Part shown: piece by piece, positions 8,930 through 17,919 of the stretch
Layout of the letters: each line of letters begins with the position of its first letter
How positions within the stretch are numbered: position 1 is the first letter of the stretch
Source: Torymus aiolomorphi
Lineage: Eukaryota; Arthropoda; Insecta; Hymenoptera; Torymidae
Direction: 5' to 3'
Length of the DNA: 64,000 bases
NCBI GenBank assembly: GCA_036365515.1
Contig: CM070876.1
Span: 123,708,810-123,772,809, forward strand
Position numbers and translations under genes: made by a program
The notes under the pieces: generated by a model
What the model was told of the DNA's origin: nothing
Database searches by the model: none
What the model saw: only the letters and a program-made list of their open reading frames with translations

Positions 8930-10133
8930 TGTGAAATAATAAGCGAAAATTCACTATACGTGTATTGGGGTATTAAAAATCATGTTTATACGTTTAGATG
9001 ATCCAGAAATTATTGTACCTAAAAATGTTAATTGGGAATAAGTTTTGTTTAAACTATATCTACATGCTTTGTATTTAACAGCTTTATTGAAAGTCAAATT
9101 CTTGTATGATAAGCGAAAGTCGACTATTTCGGGTGTATTATTTAGGCATTAAAAATCGTTTTTATAGGTCTAAGCGGTCAGGAATCCATTTTATATAAAA
9201 ATGTTAAATGGGAAAAAGTTTTGATTAAATATTATCTAGAACTTTTGTATTGAACATGTTTGTGTAAAATCAAATTCTGTCAAGTTTTAGCCGAAAATCG
9301 TCCATTTTATGTATGTTTTGACGGTTAAAATCGTTTTTATAAGTCTAACTCGACAGGAGTTGATATTACACGAAAATATTAAATAGAAAAAAGTTTTGTT
9401 TAAATATTATCTACAACTTTTATATTCAACATTTTTGTATAAAATCAAATCTTGTCAAGTTATAGCCGAAAATCGTCCATTTTATGTATATTTAGGCGTT
9501 AAAAATCGTTTTTATTAGTTTAACTCGTCAGGAATTGATTATAAAAAAAAAATGTTTAACAGAAGAAAGTTTTGTTTTAATATTATCTATAACTTTTACA
9601 TTTAACATTATTGTGTAAAATCAAATCCTGTAAAGAAATAGCAAAAAACGACTATTGTTGATGATTGTAGCAGTTTTTTCGCTATTACATTGTTAAATAT
9701 TGTTCATAGAAAAAAATTTTCCATGTAAAAAAGACGTGTTTGAATTAGTTTTAGCAGATGCATTTGTTGTTTTTTGACGTAAAATTAATTTTGTTCACAT
9801 TATGTTCAAAAATCGATTTTTTCAAATTTTTATTTGCTCTGACGTTTTTTTATTTGTTGATCGATTCGGCTCGGTATAAGACTGGAGCTTACTTATAATT
9901 AGACGAGTATCTGGGCCAAAATTCGTTAAGATCTATTGGAAATTCGCAGAGATATTCCATAAACTTGACTACATACGAACGGACATACACACATACACCA
10001 TAAAAAACGCCTAAAATGAACTAATTCTGGGTGGAAAATAGCTTTTATGCAACAAATTGTTCGTTTCTGAAGTGTTACAATTTTCGCTCTCGTGAAAATA
10101 TAAGGCTCTCCCGAGAAGCGGTCGTGCCTAAAA
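8930..10133 (-). repeat. Right inverted arm with four ~177-bp tandem units
   Basis: Units begin near 8940, 9115, 9295 and 9470, each with a GTTAAAAATCGTTTTTAT core and an AAAGTTTTGTTTAAATATTATCT segment. The units nearest the end of the element are most alike; the innermost is the most diverged. The outer part from about 9650 is unique and mirrors 3346-3830. Confidence 0.75.
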
Positions 10134-10366
10134 AGGAGCAAGAAATCCACGCGATAGGTTCTACTACTTTGGGCGTCTCTCGGCGAGTCCGCCAGACTAG
10201 TAAACTCGTGTGCATACGAATGTTCCCGTGATTTCGGAATATTCGCACGCCATTCTTAAAAAAGCTCGAAATTTCTGCTGTCCGATCTGTCTGATGATAC
10301 TCGTCAACTTTTGAAATTACTCTTCTATGTGCAGAATGTCGCCTTCTCAGATGGCAAAGATACAAC
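10134..10366 (-). repeat. S333 satellite fragment, left of the Copia insertion
   Basis: Contains the satellite blocks AAAAGGAGCAAGAAATCC, GGGCGTCTCTCGGCG, the palindrome (degenerate here, CGAATGTTCCCGTGATTTCGGAATATTCG) and TTCTCAGATGGCAAAGATAC, in the orientation opposite to the main array at 35 kb. It continues beyond the Copia element at 21774. Confidence 0.8.
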
Positions 10367-10371
10367 AAAAG

Positions 10372-10589
10372 TGATGTGATTTTGTATTTACTCAATTGAC
10401 TAATTTAGTTCTCTGGTTATGTAACCTAGTAGCTAGTTGCCTTACCGGCTAGCAACTCGTAGTTAGTTAGTATCGAGACTCTCGCCCTCTCACATAGCGT
10501 CCGTTCTTACTAGTGAATGAAGAAACGTTGTACGGTCACTAGTCAGTTAATAATAATTTGATCTCCCGATTCTAAATCCTAGAACATCA
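10372..10589 (+). repeat. Copia 5' LTR
   Basis: 218 bases, TGATGTGATTTTG to CTAGAACATCA. Matches the 3' LTR at 21551-21768 except for seven substitutions, four of them A or T in the 3' copy where this copy has G or C. Confidence 0.95.
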
Positions 10590-10604
10590 GGTTATGGGCC
10601 CAGA
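10590..10604 (+). promoter_or_regulatory. Primer-binding site complementary to the tRNA-iMet anticodon arm
   Basis: GGTTATGGGCCCAG directly follows the LTR. It is complementary to the anticodon stem-loop of eukaryotic initiator tRNA-Met, the same kind of half-tRNA primer site known for Drosophila copia, rather than to a tRNA 3' end. Confidence 0.8.
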
Positions 10605-10714
10605 CGCATCAACGACGATCTGCAAAAGTTCTCGTTACCGAAAAGTGCGTGTTAGTGAGCAAAGTGACTGGATGAATTTTGGAGCAATGCTACCGAGTCA
10701 GTGAGAGTAGCAAA

Positions 10715-11563
10715 ATGGCGAGCCGATCAAGTGGCAGTTTATTTTTACCCGTCCACAAGCTCATCGGACGGCAAAATTACAGAGCGTGGTCTGTGGCGAT
10801 GCGCGTCTACCTTGAGGTCGAGGATCTCTACGACACAGTCGAAACCCCCGAAGATAGAGCAATATCCCAGGATGCCAAAAAAATCGAAAAAGCACGCGGC
10901 CGAATCATCTTGTCCATTGAACCGGAAGCATACGCGTACATCGAGAACGCGAAGACGGCGGAGGTCGCGTGTGATGCTCTGGCAAAAACCTTCGACGACA
11001 AAGGCCTGACGCGCAAGGTAAACCTGCTCATGGAAGTGTCGACAACCAAACTCGAAAGTTACAGATCGATGGAGGATTATGTAGCCCGAATCATCGCCGC
11101 ATCTCAAAAACTCAACGCCATCGGGTCAAAATTACCCCAGGATCTAGTTGGAGCATTGTTTCTGGCTGGTCTGCCATCATCATACAAGCCTATGATAATG
11201 ACTCTCAGCAACTCTGGGAAGGACGTCACCGCTGATTTGGTAAAAACCAAGCTTCTGAAGGAGTCGGAGAGTACAACTTCCGGTAATGACATGCAAAATT
11301 TCAGGCTTCAAGCCCAAGCGCTACCTGCGCATTTTTCAGCGCCAAGCAGCTACGATAGAGGGCGCCGCGTATCAAGTCGACACCCGGTGTCGCGATCGCG
11401 CCGAGGAGCGTCGAGCGTACGCTGCTATACCTGCAATCGCTACGGCCATTTTGCGAGTCAGTGTACTGCTCCGAAACAAAACGGACCAAATGCTTGTACA
11501 GCCGCTACGGACGATCGAGAAGAGAGCGAGGAAGAAGACACCGTTTGTACACTTTCTGCCTAG
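10715..11563 (+). CDS. gag: Copia Gag polyprotein part
   Basis: The product would form the virus-like particle and bind element RNA. About 282 codons from the ATG at 10715 (ATGGCGAGCC). An earlier in-frame TTG at 10679 is not a likely start. The N-terminal region HKLIGRQNYRAWSVAMRVYL is typical of Copia Gag (DUF4219/UBN2-like). The CCHC knuckle CYTCNRYGHFASQC begins at residue 237 (11423). The TAG at 11561-11563 is followed in the same frame by the protease. Copia elements usually encode one continuous Gag-Pol, so this stop is either a decay mutation or a readthrough site. Confidence 0.88.
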   Translation: MASRSSGSLFLPVHKLIGRQNYRAWSVAMRVYLEVEDLYDTVETPEDRAISQDAKKIEKARGRIILSIEPEAYAYIENAKTAEVACDALAKTFDDKGLTRKVNLLMEVSTTKLESYRSMEDYVARIIAASQKLNAIGSKLPQDLVGALFLAGLPSSYKPMIMTLSNSGKDVTADLVKTKLLKESESTTSGNDMQNFRLQAQALPAHFSAPSSYDRGRRVSSRHPVSRSRRGASSVRCYTCNRYGHFASQCTAPKQNGPNACTAATDDREESEEEDTVCTLSA

Positions 11564-14500
11564 GTATCACCCGAGCACACTCAATCGGTGGTCATCGACA
11601 CAGCTCTCGCCGATCCCGGACAGCGGAAAACATTAACCTGCGGCGCGCTTTTGGCAGTTGACTCAACAAGGAGCACGAGAAGCAGCGAGTGTATAGTGGA
11701 CTCCGGAGCCTCGACTCACATGTGTTCGAGCAGACAACACATGTTGAATGTGGGCAAGTCCAAAGTCAAGAGAGTCACTACAGCCAATAAACATAGAGTC
11801 ACAGTGCTAGGTGAAGGAGAAGTATCACTGCAGTACAGCGGATCAAAAACCAATGGCAACGTCCTGCTCAAAAACGTACTTCATGTGCCCAACATAACCT
11901 CAAATTTAATTTCAGTAAGCGCAATCGCTAGAAGAGGTGGAAAAGTGATTTTTTATGGTCTAAACTGCCAAGTGAACTAAGCAGCAACAACATCTACAGA
12001 GTTAGAGTTAAGCATAATACTTCGTCGATTTCGGAATTGCTCTCAAAACCACCACCTCTGCAAGCATAAATTTGTGGCACAGAAGAATGGGACACTAAAT
12101 GCTAATTACTTAAAGCAGCTTGGTCAAGTGGCCATTGGAGTTGATTTTGAGGACACCCAGATACATCAGTGTGAGATTTGCGTAGCAGGAAAGTTAGTAC
12201 AGAATCCTTTTCACTTAAACTGTAAGCGTGCTACTAGCATCTTGGAACTTGTGCATAGTGATGCATGCCAAGTTGAAGATCTGTCCATTGGTAAGGCTAA
12301 GTACTACGTCACGATCCTTGATGACCATTCAAAAAAGACTTTTGTATACTTCTAAAACACAAGGATGAAGTGCCAAATATAGTGAAAAATTTTATTAAGC
12401 TCACAGAAAAGCAAACTGGTTATAAAGTGAAAATACTCAGGACTGACAACGGACGTGAATATGTGAACGCAAACTTAAAATCCACACTAGATGACCTGGA
12501 AGTTAAGCACCAGACATCAATTGCCTACGAACCTCAACAGAATGGCAGAGCTGGACGAGTTAATAGAGTACTGCTTGAGAAAGCGTGATGCATGCTCGCT
12601 GAGGCAAAATTAGCATACAAGTTTTGGGCAGAGGCGGTGTCAACAGCATGCTATCTGTCTAACAGAAGCCCCAAAAGGTGCCTGGGTGGATGCACTCCGG
12701 AAGAAGTCTGGACAGGAAGCAAACCAGACCTATCTAATCTTAGGATTTTTGGTTACAAAGCTAGAGCTTATGTGCCTGGATATTTGAGAAGAAAATTGGA
12801 ACCCACGTCAAGACCAGCCACTATGCTTGGATACTGTGAAGACCAAAAGGGGTATAGACTTTGGAGTGAGGAAAATCAAAAAGTATTCACAGCAAACAAT
12901 GTTGAATTTTTTGAGAGCGACCAAAATATGCTCTTATCGCCTAGCCCAGTCTACTTACCTTTGAGTTCCTCGGAGCCCATGAGCTCAGATGAGGAGAAGA
13001 AGAACCTGTAAACAGAAATTCACCTGAAAAAGAAGATGTTAGTGTGGATAAAGAATTGTCTGATATGGAAGAGATTAAGGTAAACAGAAAAAGGAATAGT
13101 GAAACGGAACAAGAAGCAGTAATGAAGAGCAAAGTCGCCAAAATAGCAGATAAATCAACAAACCAGCAATGCAAGACGAATCCTACTGGTCCAACGACAA
13201 GGTCAGCATCCAAACTCTCTCGATCTGAGGATGCAGAAGACTCAGAATACGATTTTGTAAGCATACCTGGATGCAGGTCACAAAGGAGAAAGCTCAGGCC
13301 CAAGCGATTAGATGACTATGTCATCCATTCAATCATAGACGAGACTGGTGAACCACAAACAATTAAAGAAGCCCTAAATGGACCAGAGGTACAACAATGG
13401 CGAGAAGCCATGGACAATGAATACGCATCAATCATCAAAAACGACACCTGGGAACTGCGTGATCTGCTCTCTGGAGAAGCAGTAGTAGGAAGTAAATGGA
13501 TTTTCAAAAGAAAAAGGTCAGCTGATGGACTCACAAGATATAAAGAACGGTTAGTTGCCCAGGGTTTCTCTCAGATAAAAGGTGTCAATTATGATGAGAC
13601 GTACTCCCCAGTCGTTCGTTTCACAACTCTCAGGCTACTATTTGCATATGCTGCACGGAGAGCACTAGAAATGCATCACCTGGACGTTGAAACAGCATTT
13701 CTCCATGGTGACATCGAAGAGTCAGTTTACTTACAGCAACCACCAAGCTACGTACTAAAGGGACATGAAGGCCAAGTCTGCAAGCTGAACAAAGCAATCT
13801 ATGGACTGAAACAAGGGAGCAGGAATTGGAATCTCAAGTTAGACTCCACTCTCAAGGGAATGAACTTGAGACAGTCAAGCTACGATTCGTATATTTATAG
13901 TTTTTATACCCGAAACAAATGCATAATAATTGCCCTTTTTGTAGATGACTTGATCATCTTCACTGACAGTCTGGATTTCCTGGCTACGCTGAAAACAGGA
14001 ATAAAGAGAATCTGCTCTTTAAAGGACCTTGGGCCCCTTTGAATATGTTTAGGAATAAATGTCTATCAGGACAAAGCCAATGGAACCATCAAACTAGAGC
14101 AGACTGATTAAATCAAGTCTATTCTGTCAGGTTTTGGTATGAAGGAGTGTAAACATACAACCACTCCTATGAAAATTAAGGCATGTTCGAGTGAAGGTAT
14201 GTCACCCCAGTCTCAGTTTAATCCTGAACGCATACCGTATCAGAATGCTGTGGGTTCACTACTGTACCTTGTGCAAGCCACTAGGCTGGATTTGATTCAT
14301 GCAGTCAGTGTGGTCAGTAGATACAACTAATCATACGATGAATCACATTGGAACATGGTCAAGAGAATATTCCGTTACATCCAAGGCACCCAGACTCTAC
14401 GCCTCACATACTCGAGAGAAGGAGATTGCCAGCTAAGGGGATACTGCGACGCCAGCTGGAAAACCGGTGCAGATGATCCACGCTCAACAACGGGTTACAT

Positions 14501-14899
14501 ATTTATGCTGCATGGGGCCGCTATTAGTTGGAATAGCAAGCGACAGTCGACAGTGGCATTGTCAAGTACCGAAACAGAGTATCTGTCCTTGTCAGCGGCT
14601 ACCCAGGAGGCTCTGTGGCTTCGTAGACTTTGATAGTTCCACAAGAAGAGCCTCTGACCATCTATTGCGACAACAAGGGGGCGATAGATCTCAGCAAGAA
14701 CTCTCGCTTTAGTGGGAGAACCAAACACATAAATGTGCGACACCATTTCATTAAAGAAAACATTGACAACAAACAAATTCAAGTAAGCTTTGTCCCCTCC
14801 ACACATATGTTGGCGGACGCACTGACAAAGGCAACTGGAACCAAGATATTACAAGTGTTCGCCAATGCAGCAGGACCCAAGAAAGAAGAAAGTGATTAG
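11564..14899 (+). pseudogene. pol: Copia Pol (protease, integrase, RT, RNase H), broken
   Basis: Domains occur in Copia order. Protease: CIVDSGASTHMC near 11690. Gag-pre-integrase: a WHRRMGH block near 12073 and CEICVAGK near 12170. Integrase: catalytic Asp in HSDAC near 12257 and in RTDNGREY near 12440; the expected third acidic residue is Gly in NGRAGRVNR near 12542. RT (13500-14040): first Asp in LDVETAFLHG, active site FVDDLIIF near 13940. RNase H: YCDASW near 14444, then SSTETEYLSL, then KHINVRHHF. Stops occur at 11978, 12586, 14040, 14109 and 14328, and frame changes near 11985, 12355, 13005 and 14630. A dead copy. Confidence 0.9.
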
Positions 14900-14979
14900 A
14901 CAAAAGAAAAACTTCTTAATTACATTTATTTATTTACTTTGTTTTTATATAAATTTTTAACATTTAACTTAACTATACT
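14900..14979 (+). other. Copia 3' untranslated DNA at the BEL insertion point
   Basis: AT-rich tail of the Copia element. It resumes at 21459 after the BEL insertion. Confidence 0.7.
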
Positions 14980-15304
14980 TGTCTTCACGATCCATCGCCT
15001 CGAACGCTCGAGACGCTGACGTCATCGAGCCTTATAAGGCCATATTCGGCCTGCGCAAGTGCGCAGGCAGTCAGCGCTCGCCACGCGGCCCTCTCTGCGC
15101 TCCTCCAACTCCCAAGATGCCGGCCGACGGCGCCTGGCCGCGCAGTCAGTTCAGTTCAGCACGCGACGGCCAAGAGAGACAGCAGCAGCTCACGACTGCC
15201 CAACGGACACCAACAATAAACCACTTTATTCTCTACACGAAACGCCTTCAATTATTGAACCTTCAGTCCACGATCCCACCCTTCATTCATTCACTCCAAA
15301 AACA
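14980..15304 (+). repeat. BEL 5' LTR
   Basis: Contains a GACGTCAT CRE-like site, a TATA-like TTATAAG at 15032-15038, and a polyadenylation signal AATAAA at 15215-15220. Ends CCAAAAACA. The primer-binding region starts directly after it (TTGGTCCTTCGAGTCGGAT). Confidence 0.93.
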
Positions 15305-15323
15305 TTGGTCCTTCGAGTCGGAT
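15305..15323 (+). promoter_or_regulatory. BEL primer-binding site
   Basis: TTGGTCCTTCGAGTCGGAT begins one base after the LTR with the TGG that pairs with a tRNA CCA end. TTCGA within it fits a T-loop complement. I do not name the tRNA. Confidence 0.6.
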
Positions 15324-15644
15324 CGTGGGAGATCCAACTTCGCCATGGACACAGAGGAGAAACCTTCTATCTTCTACGCCTACTTTCGAGTGACGTAGAG
15401 ATAGCTTCTTTCTCCATTCAGGTACGCATCAAAATGTTCGTGGTCGTAGGTGCCGTAACTATCGCGTGCTCTAGCATGCAGACTTCGCGCGTACGTTGCT
15501 GCCTCTCTCTCGTTATCACGCCGTTGCACGCGAGGAAGCCTATCACTAAGGCTTCCTAGGGGAAATAGCAGACTCAATTGCTATTTTCCCCATTTCTGAA
15601 AGCGCCTTGGAGTGCGTACCTAACGACTCCAAGACGTTGCCAAG

Positions 15645-15776
15645 AGCGTGCGCTGCAAAGCCAGCTCTAGAGTCATCGCGTTCGTACGGTGACCGGCAGC
15701 AATCTTGTCTTGTAGCCAAAAGCGTGCGCTGTAAAGCCAGCTTTCGAGTCACCGCGTTCGTACGGTGACCGGCAGA
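15645..15776 (+). repeat. Two ~71-bp direct repeats in the BEL leader
   Basis: Units begin GCGTGCGCTGCAAAGCCAGC and GCGTGCGCTGTAAAGCCAGC, and each ends CGTTCGTACGGTGACCGGCAG. Confidence 0.85.
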
Positions 15777-16022
15777 TATCAAGACACGGACAACCAGCGT
15801 GCATTGTGCACGCACGGGGTCCACAGCATTTCATCACGGACAACCCATGTGCAGGGTACACGTACGGGGTCCACATCATTCAAGGCACGGACAACCCACG
15901 TGCGGCGTACACGCTACGGGGTCCACACCATCCAAGGCAAGGAGTACCCGCGTGGAATCTACACGCTACGGGGCTCACACGAGTCAAGCCACGGAGTACC
16001 TGCGTGGACATCGCTCGCTACA
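15777..16022 (+). repeat. Four to five ~60-bp direct repeats in the BEL leader
   Basis: Each unit has ACGGACAACCC or GGAGTACC, then a CGTG block, ACACGCTACGGGGTCCAC and a CATTCAAGGC-type link. The later units drift (GGAGTACCCGCGTGG). Confidence 0.85.
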
Positions 16023-16920
16023 GTACCGAGGAGCGAGGCGTTCACCGGGCATACAGGAAGCTTTCCACGAAGGAGGAAGAGACATCTTCAAGAGGACGAC
16101 CATAAGGACGCGTTACGTTCAAGACGCCACGTACGTCGTCACCAAGCATAATTGGAGGGGACGAGACCATTGTCATAAGCCAAGGGGCGCATCAACGGAA
16201 CGAAGCTGTACTCGGACGAGTCCATCTTCTTCGCACCCAACGCCGATCCGATTGCGCTCGGATGCCTCGTCCTAATACTTGGACACATATCGTTCCAATT
16301 TGTTTAATTTAAACTTTGCAACTATCGTCTAGTTATTCTAGTACATTTATTACGTTTAATGAGAATTTAATGATCTCTATTTAGTCAAAGTACTTTAATT
16401 AAAATTGAGTAGCGTTATTTGAGATTAGTACAAGTTAATTGTGTTTGAGTTTACTATAAATTTAATTGTAATATTTAGCTAGTCTTGAGAAAATTGATTG
16501 CAATTTTCGCCTTAGCAAACACTTATGTTACTTGACCTTGCAGTTTTATTGCTGTCTGCTATTACTTTGTCTTGACTGCAACATCGACTGCTGGACCACA
16601 TCTGGATGCATTCCTGATTCAGCTGCTGACTACGCTGCAAGGATAGCTGAATACAACGCCTGCAGTAACTTCTCTTTGAACAGTCAACGCTGTGGATCAT
16701 CAGCTGATTCACCGTGGGAACGTTAGCAGACGCACTCAACGTTGCATCTTCAGGCACATCGTCACCACATACTAGCATAAGTATTATAATCTAGGTTAAG
16801 ACGTAGTTGTAATAACTCTCACTATCTCTTTCTCTACTCTCGAGTGGGTAAGGATAGTTAACTCAATACCAAAGTTAAAATAGTCAAATTTATTACTAGT
16901 CTAATTAACTTGATCTCAAA

Positions 16921-17919
16921 ATGGAGGGACTACATACTAGACAGCTGTTACTCCAAGCTAGGATTAATAATTTATTTCAAAATTTCAAATCTAAGGATAA
17001 GGATAACATGACGGAAGGTTATGCGGAATCATGTCTCGCCAGACTTGAAGCAAATTATGCGACTTTTCAGTTGCATCACGAGTCAATTCTGAAGCTCGAG
17101 GCTCTTGATAAAAATCACGCCTATTTTACAACTAACCTCTGTGATTTGGTTGAGGATAGCTTTTATGTCCGTCGAGGAGAATTTCTTGATTTCTTAAAGG
17201 CTGTTAGAAAAAGAGATGCCAATCAAGGCTCCTCCAATTCGAATGTTGCCCCAGTTGCCACTGGTCCTGCTCATGCAACTAACGTTTCGTTTCAATCGTT
17301 ACCGAAGGTAAATCTACCCAAATTTTCTGGCAAATTCTCGGATTGGGAAAATTTTAGGAATGTCTTTCATTCAGTCATTCATCGACGCGAAGATTTAACA
17401 CCTGTCTTGAAATTGCATTATCTTCGCACTCACCTTACAGGTGACGCACTTGAGAAAATTAAATCTCTGCCCATTGCGGCTGATAATTATTAACGAGCCT
17501 GGACAGCTTTAATCGAATATTACGAAAATCAACGGCGTATTGTTGGCTCTCACATTTCAGAAATTTTCTCAGTCAAACCCGTGAAGACAGACTCTTCTTC
17601 GGAAATTAAACGTATTTACAGGGAACTTTATGACTTTCAACTTGCCTCACAGTCAGTCTCTCTTAATAGTGGAGTAAGTACTAAGAGTACTGGAGTACTT
17701 TTAGCTACCGCTAGGGTTAACGCCCTTGGTCCTAACGGAACCAAAATTCTAGTTCGTGCACTCATCGACCCCGGATCTCAAATCTCACTTGTTACACAAG
17801 CCTTGTGTAACTTGCTCTCATTAGATTATAGAACCAGTTATAGGCACATTCAAGGTATAGGCGAAAAGACAGCTGCTGTATCTTCTAAGGTAGCTTGTCT
17901 TTCTATACAACCTCATTGA
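16921..17919 (+). pseudogene. gag: BEL Gag (DUF1759-like) joined to protease (DUF1758-like), broken
   Basis: The ATG at 16921 opens a frame with an N-terminal helical region and the DUF1759 signature FQSLPKVNLPKFSGKFSDW near residues 120-140, then LKLHYLRTHLTGDALEKI. A TAA at 17491 interrupts, and the same frame resumes with a WTALIEYYENQRRIVGSHI region. Soon after 17640 it passes directly to a retropepsin-like segment, VRALIDPGSQISLVTQALC (near 17755). The rest of Gag, including CCHC knuckles normally found between these parts, is absent, so there is probably an internal deletion. The frame ends at the TGA at 17917, and pol continues in another frame. Confidence 0.85.

Larger units (their letters stand above)
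3346..10133. mobile_element. Unclassified element with ~1.2-kb inverted terminal arms
   Basis: DNA from 3346 to 3963, continuing after an inserted LTR from 4981 to about 5430, returns reverse-complemented at about 8930-10133. Both ends carry AGGCACGACCGCTTCTC at the outer edge (left near 3357, right near 10115-10131). The outer ~600 bases of each arm are single copy. The inner part is a series of ~177-bp tandem repeats built on TAAAAACGATTTTTAACGCC and a GGACGATTTTCGGCTATAAC segment. No transposase frame lies between the arms, so this is a non-autonomous or decayed element. I could not define a target-site duplication because the two flanks differ. It might be foldback-like or a remnant of a larger long-TIR transposon. 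Confidence 0.7.
15324..16920 (+). other. BEL 5' leader, about 1.6 kb, with tandem repeats
   Basis: An unusually long leader between primer site and gag. It holds two tandem-repeat series (listed separately) and then AT-rich DNA. Several frames stay open because the repeats lack stops, in more than one frame at once, so I do not call a gene here. A segment near 16530-16730 is open in one frame for about 60 codons without a recognised domain. Confidence 0.6.

Noticed and set aside
3346..10133. Polinton/Maverick identity for the long-TIR element
   Set aside because: No polymerase, integrase, ATPase or capsid frame is present between the arms.
15059..16275. Several long frames in the BEL LTR and leader
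   Set aside because: Open in more than one frame at once because GC-rich repeats lack stops; no recognised domain.
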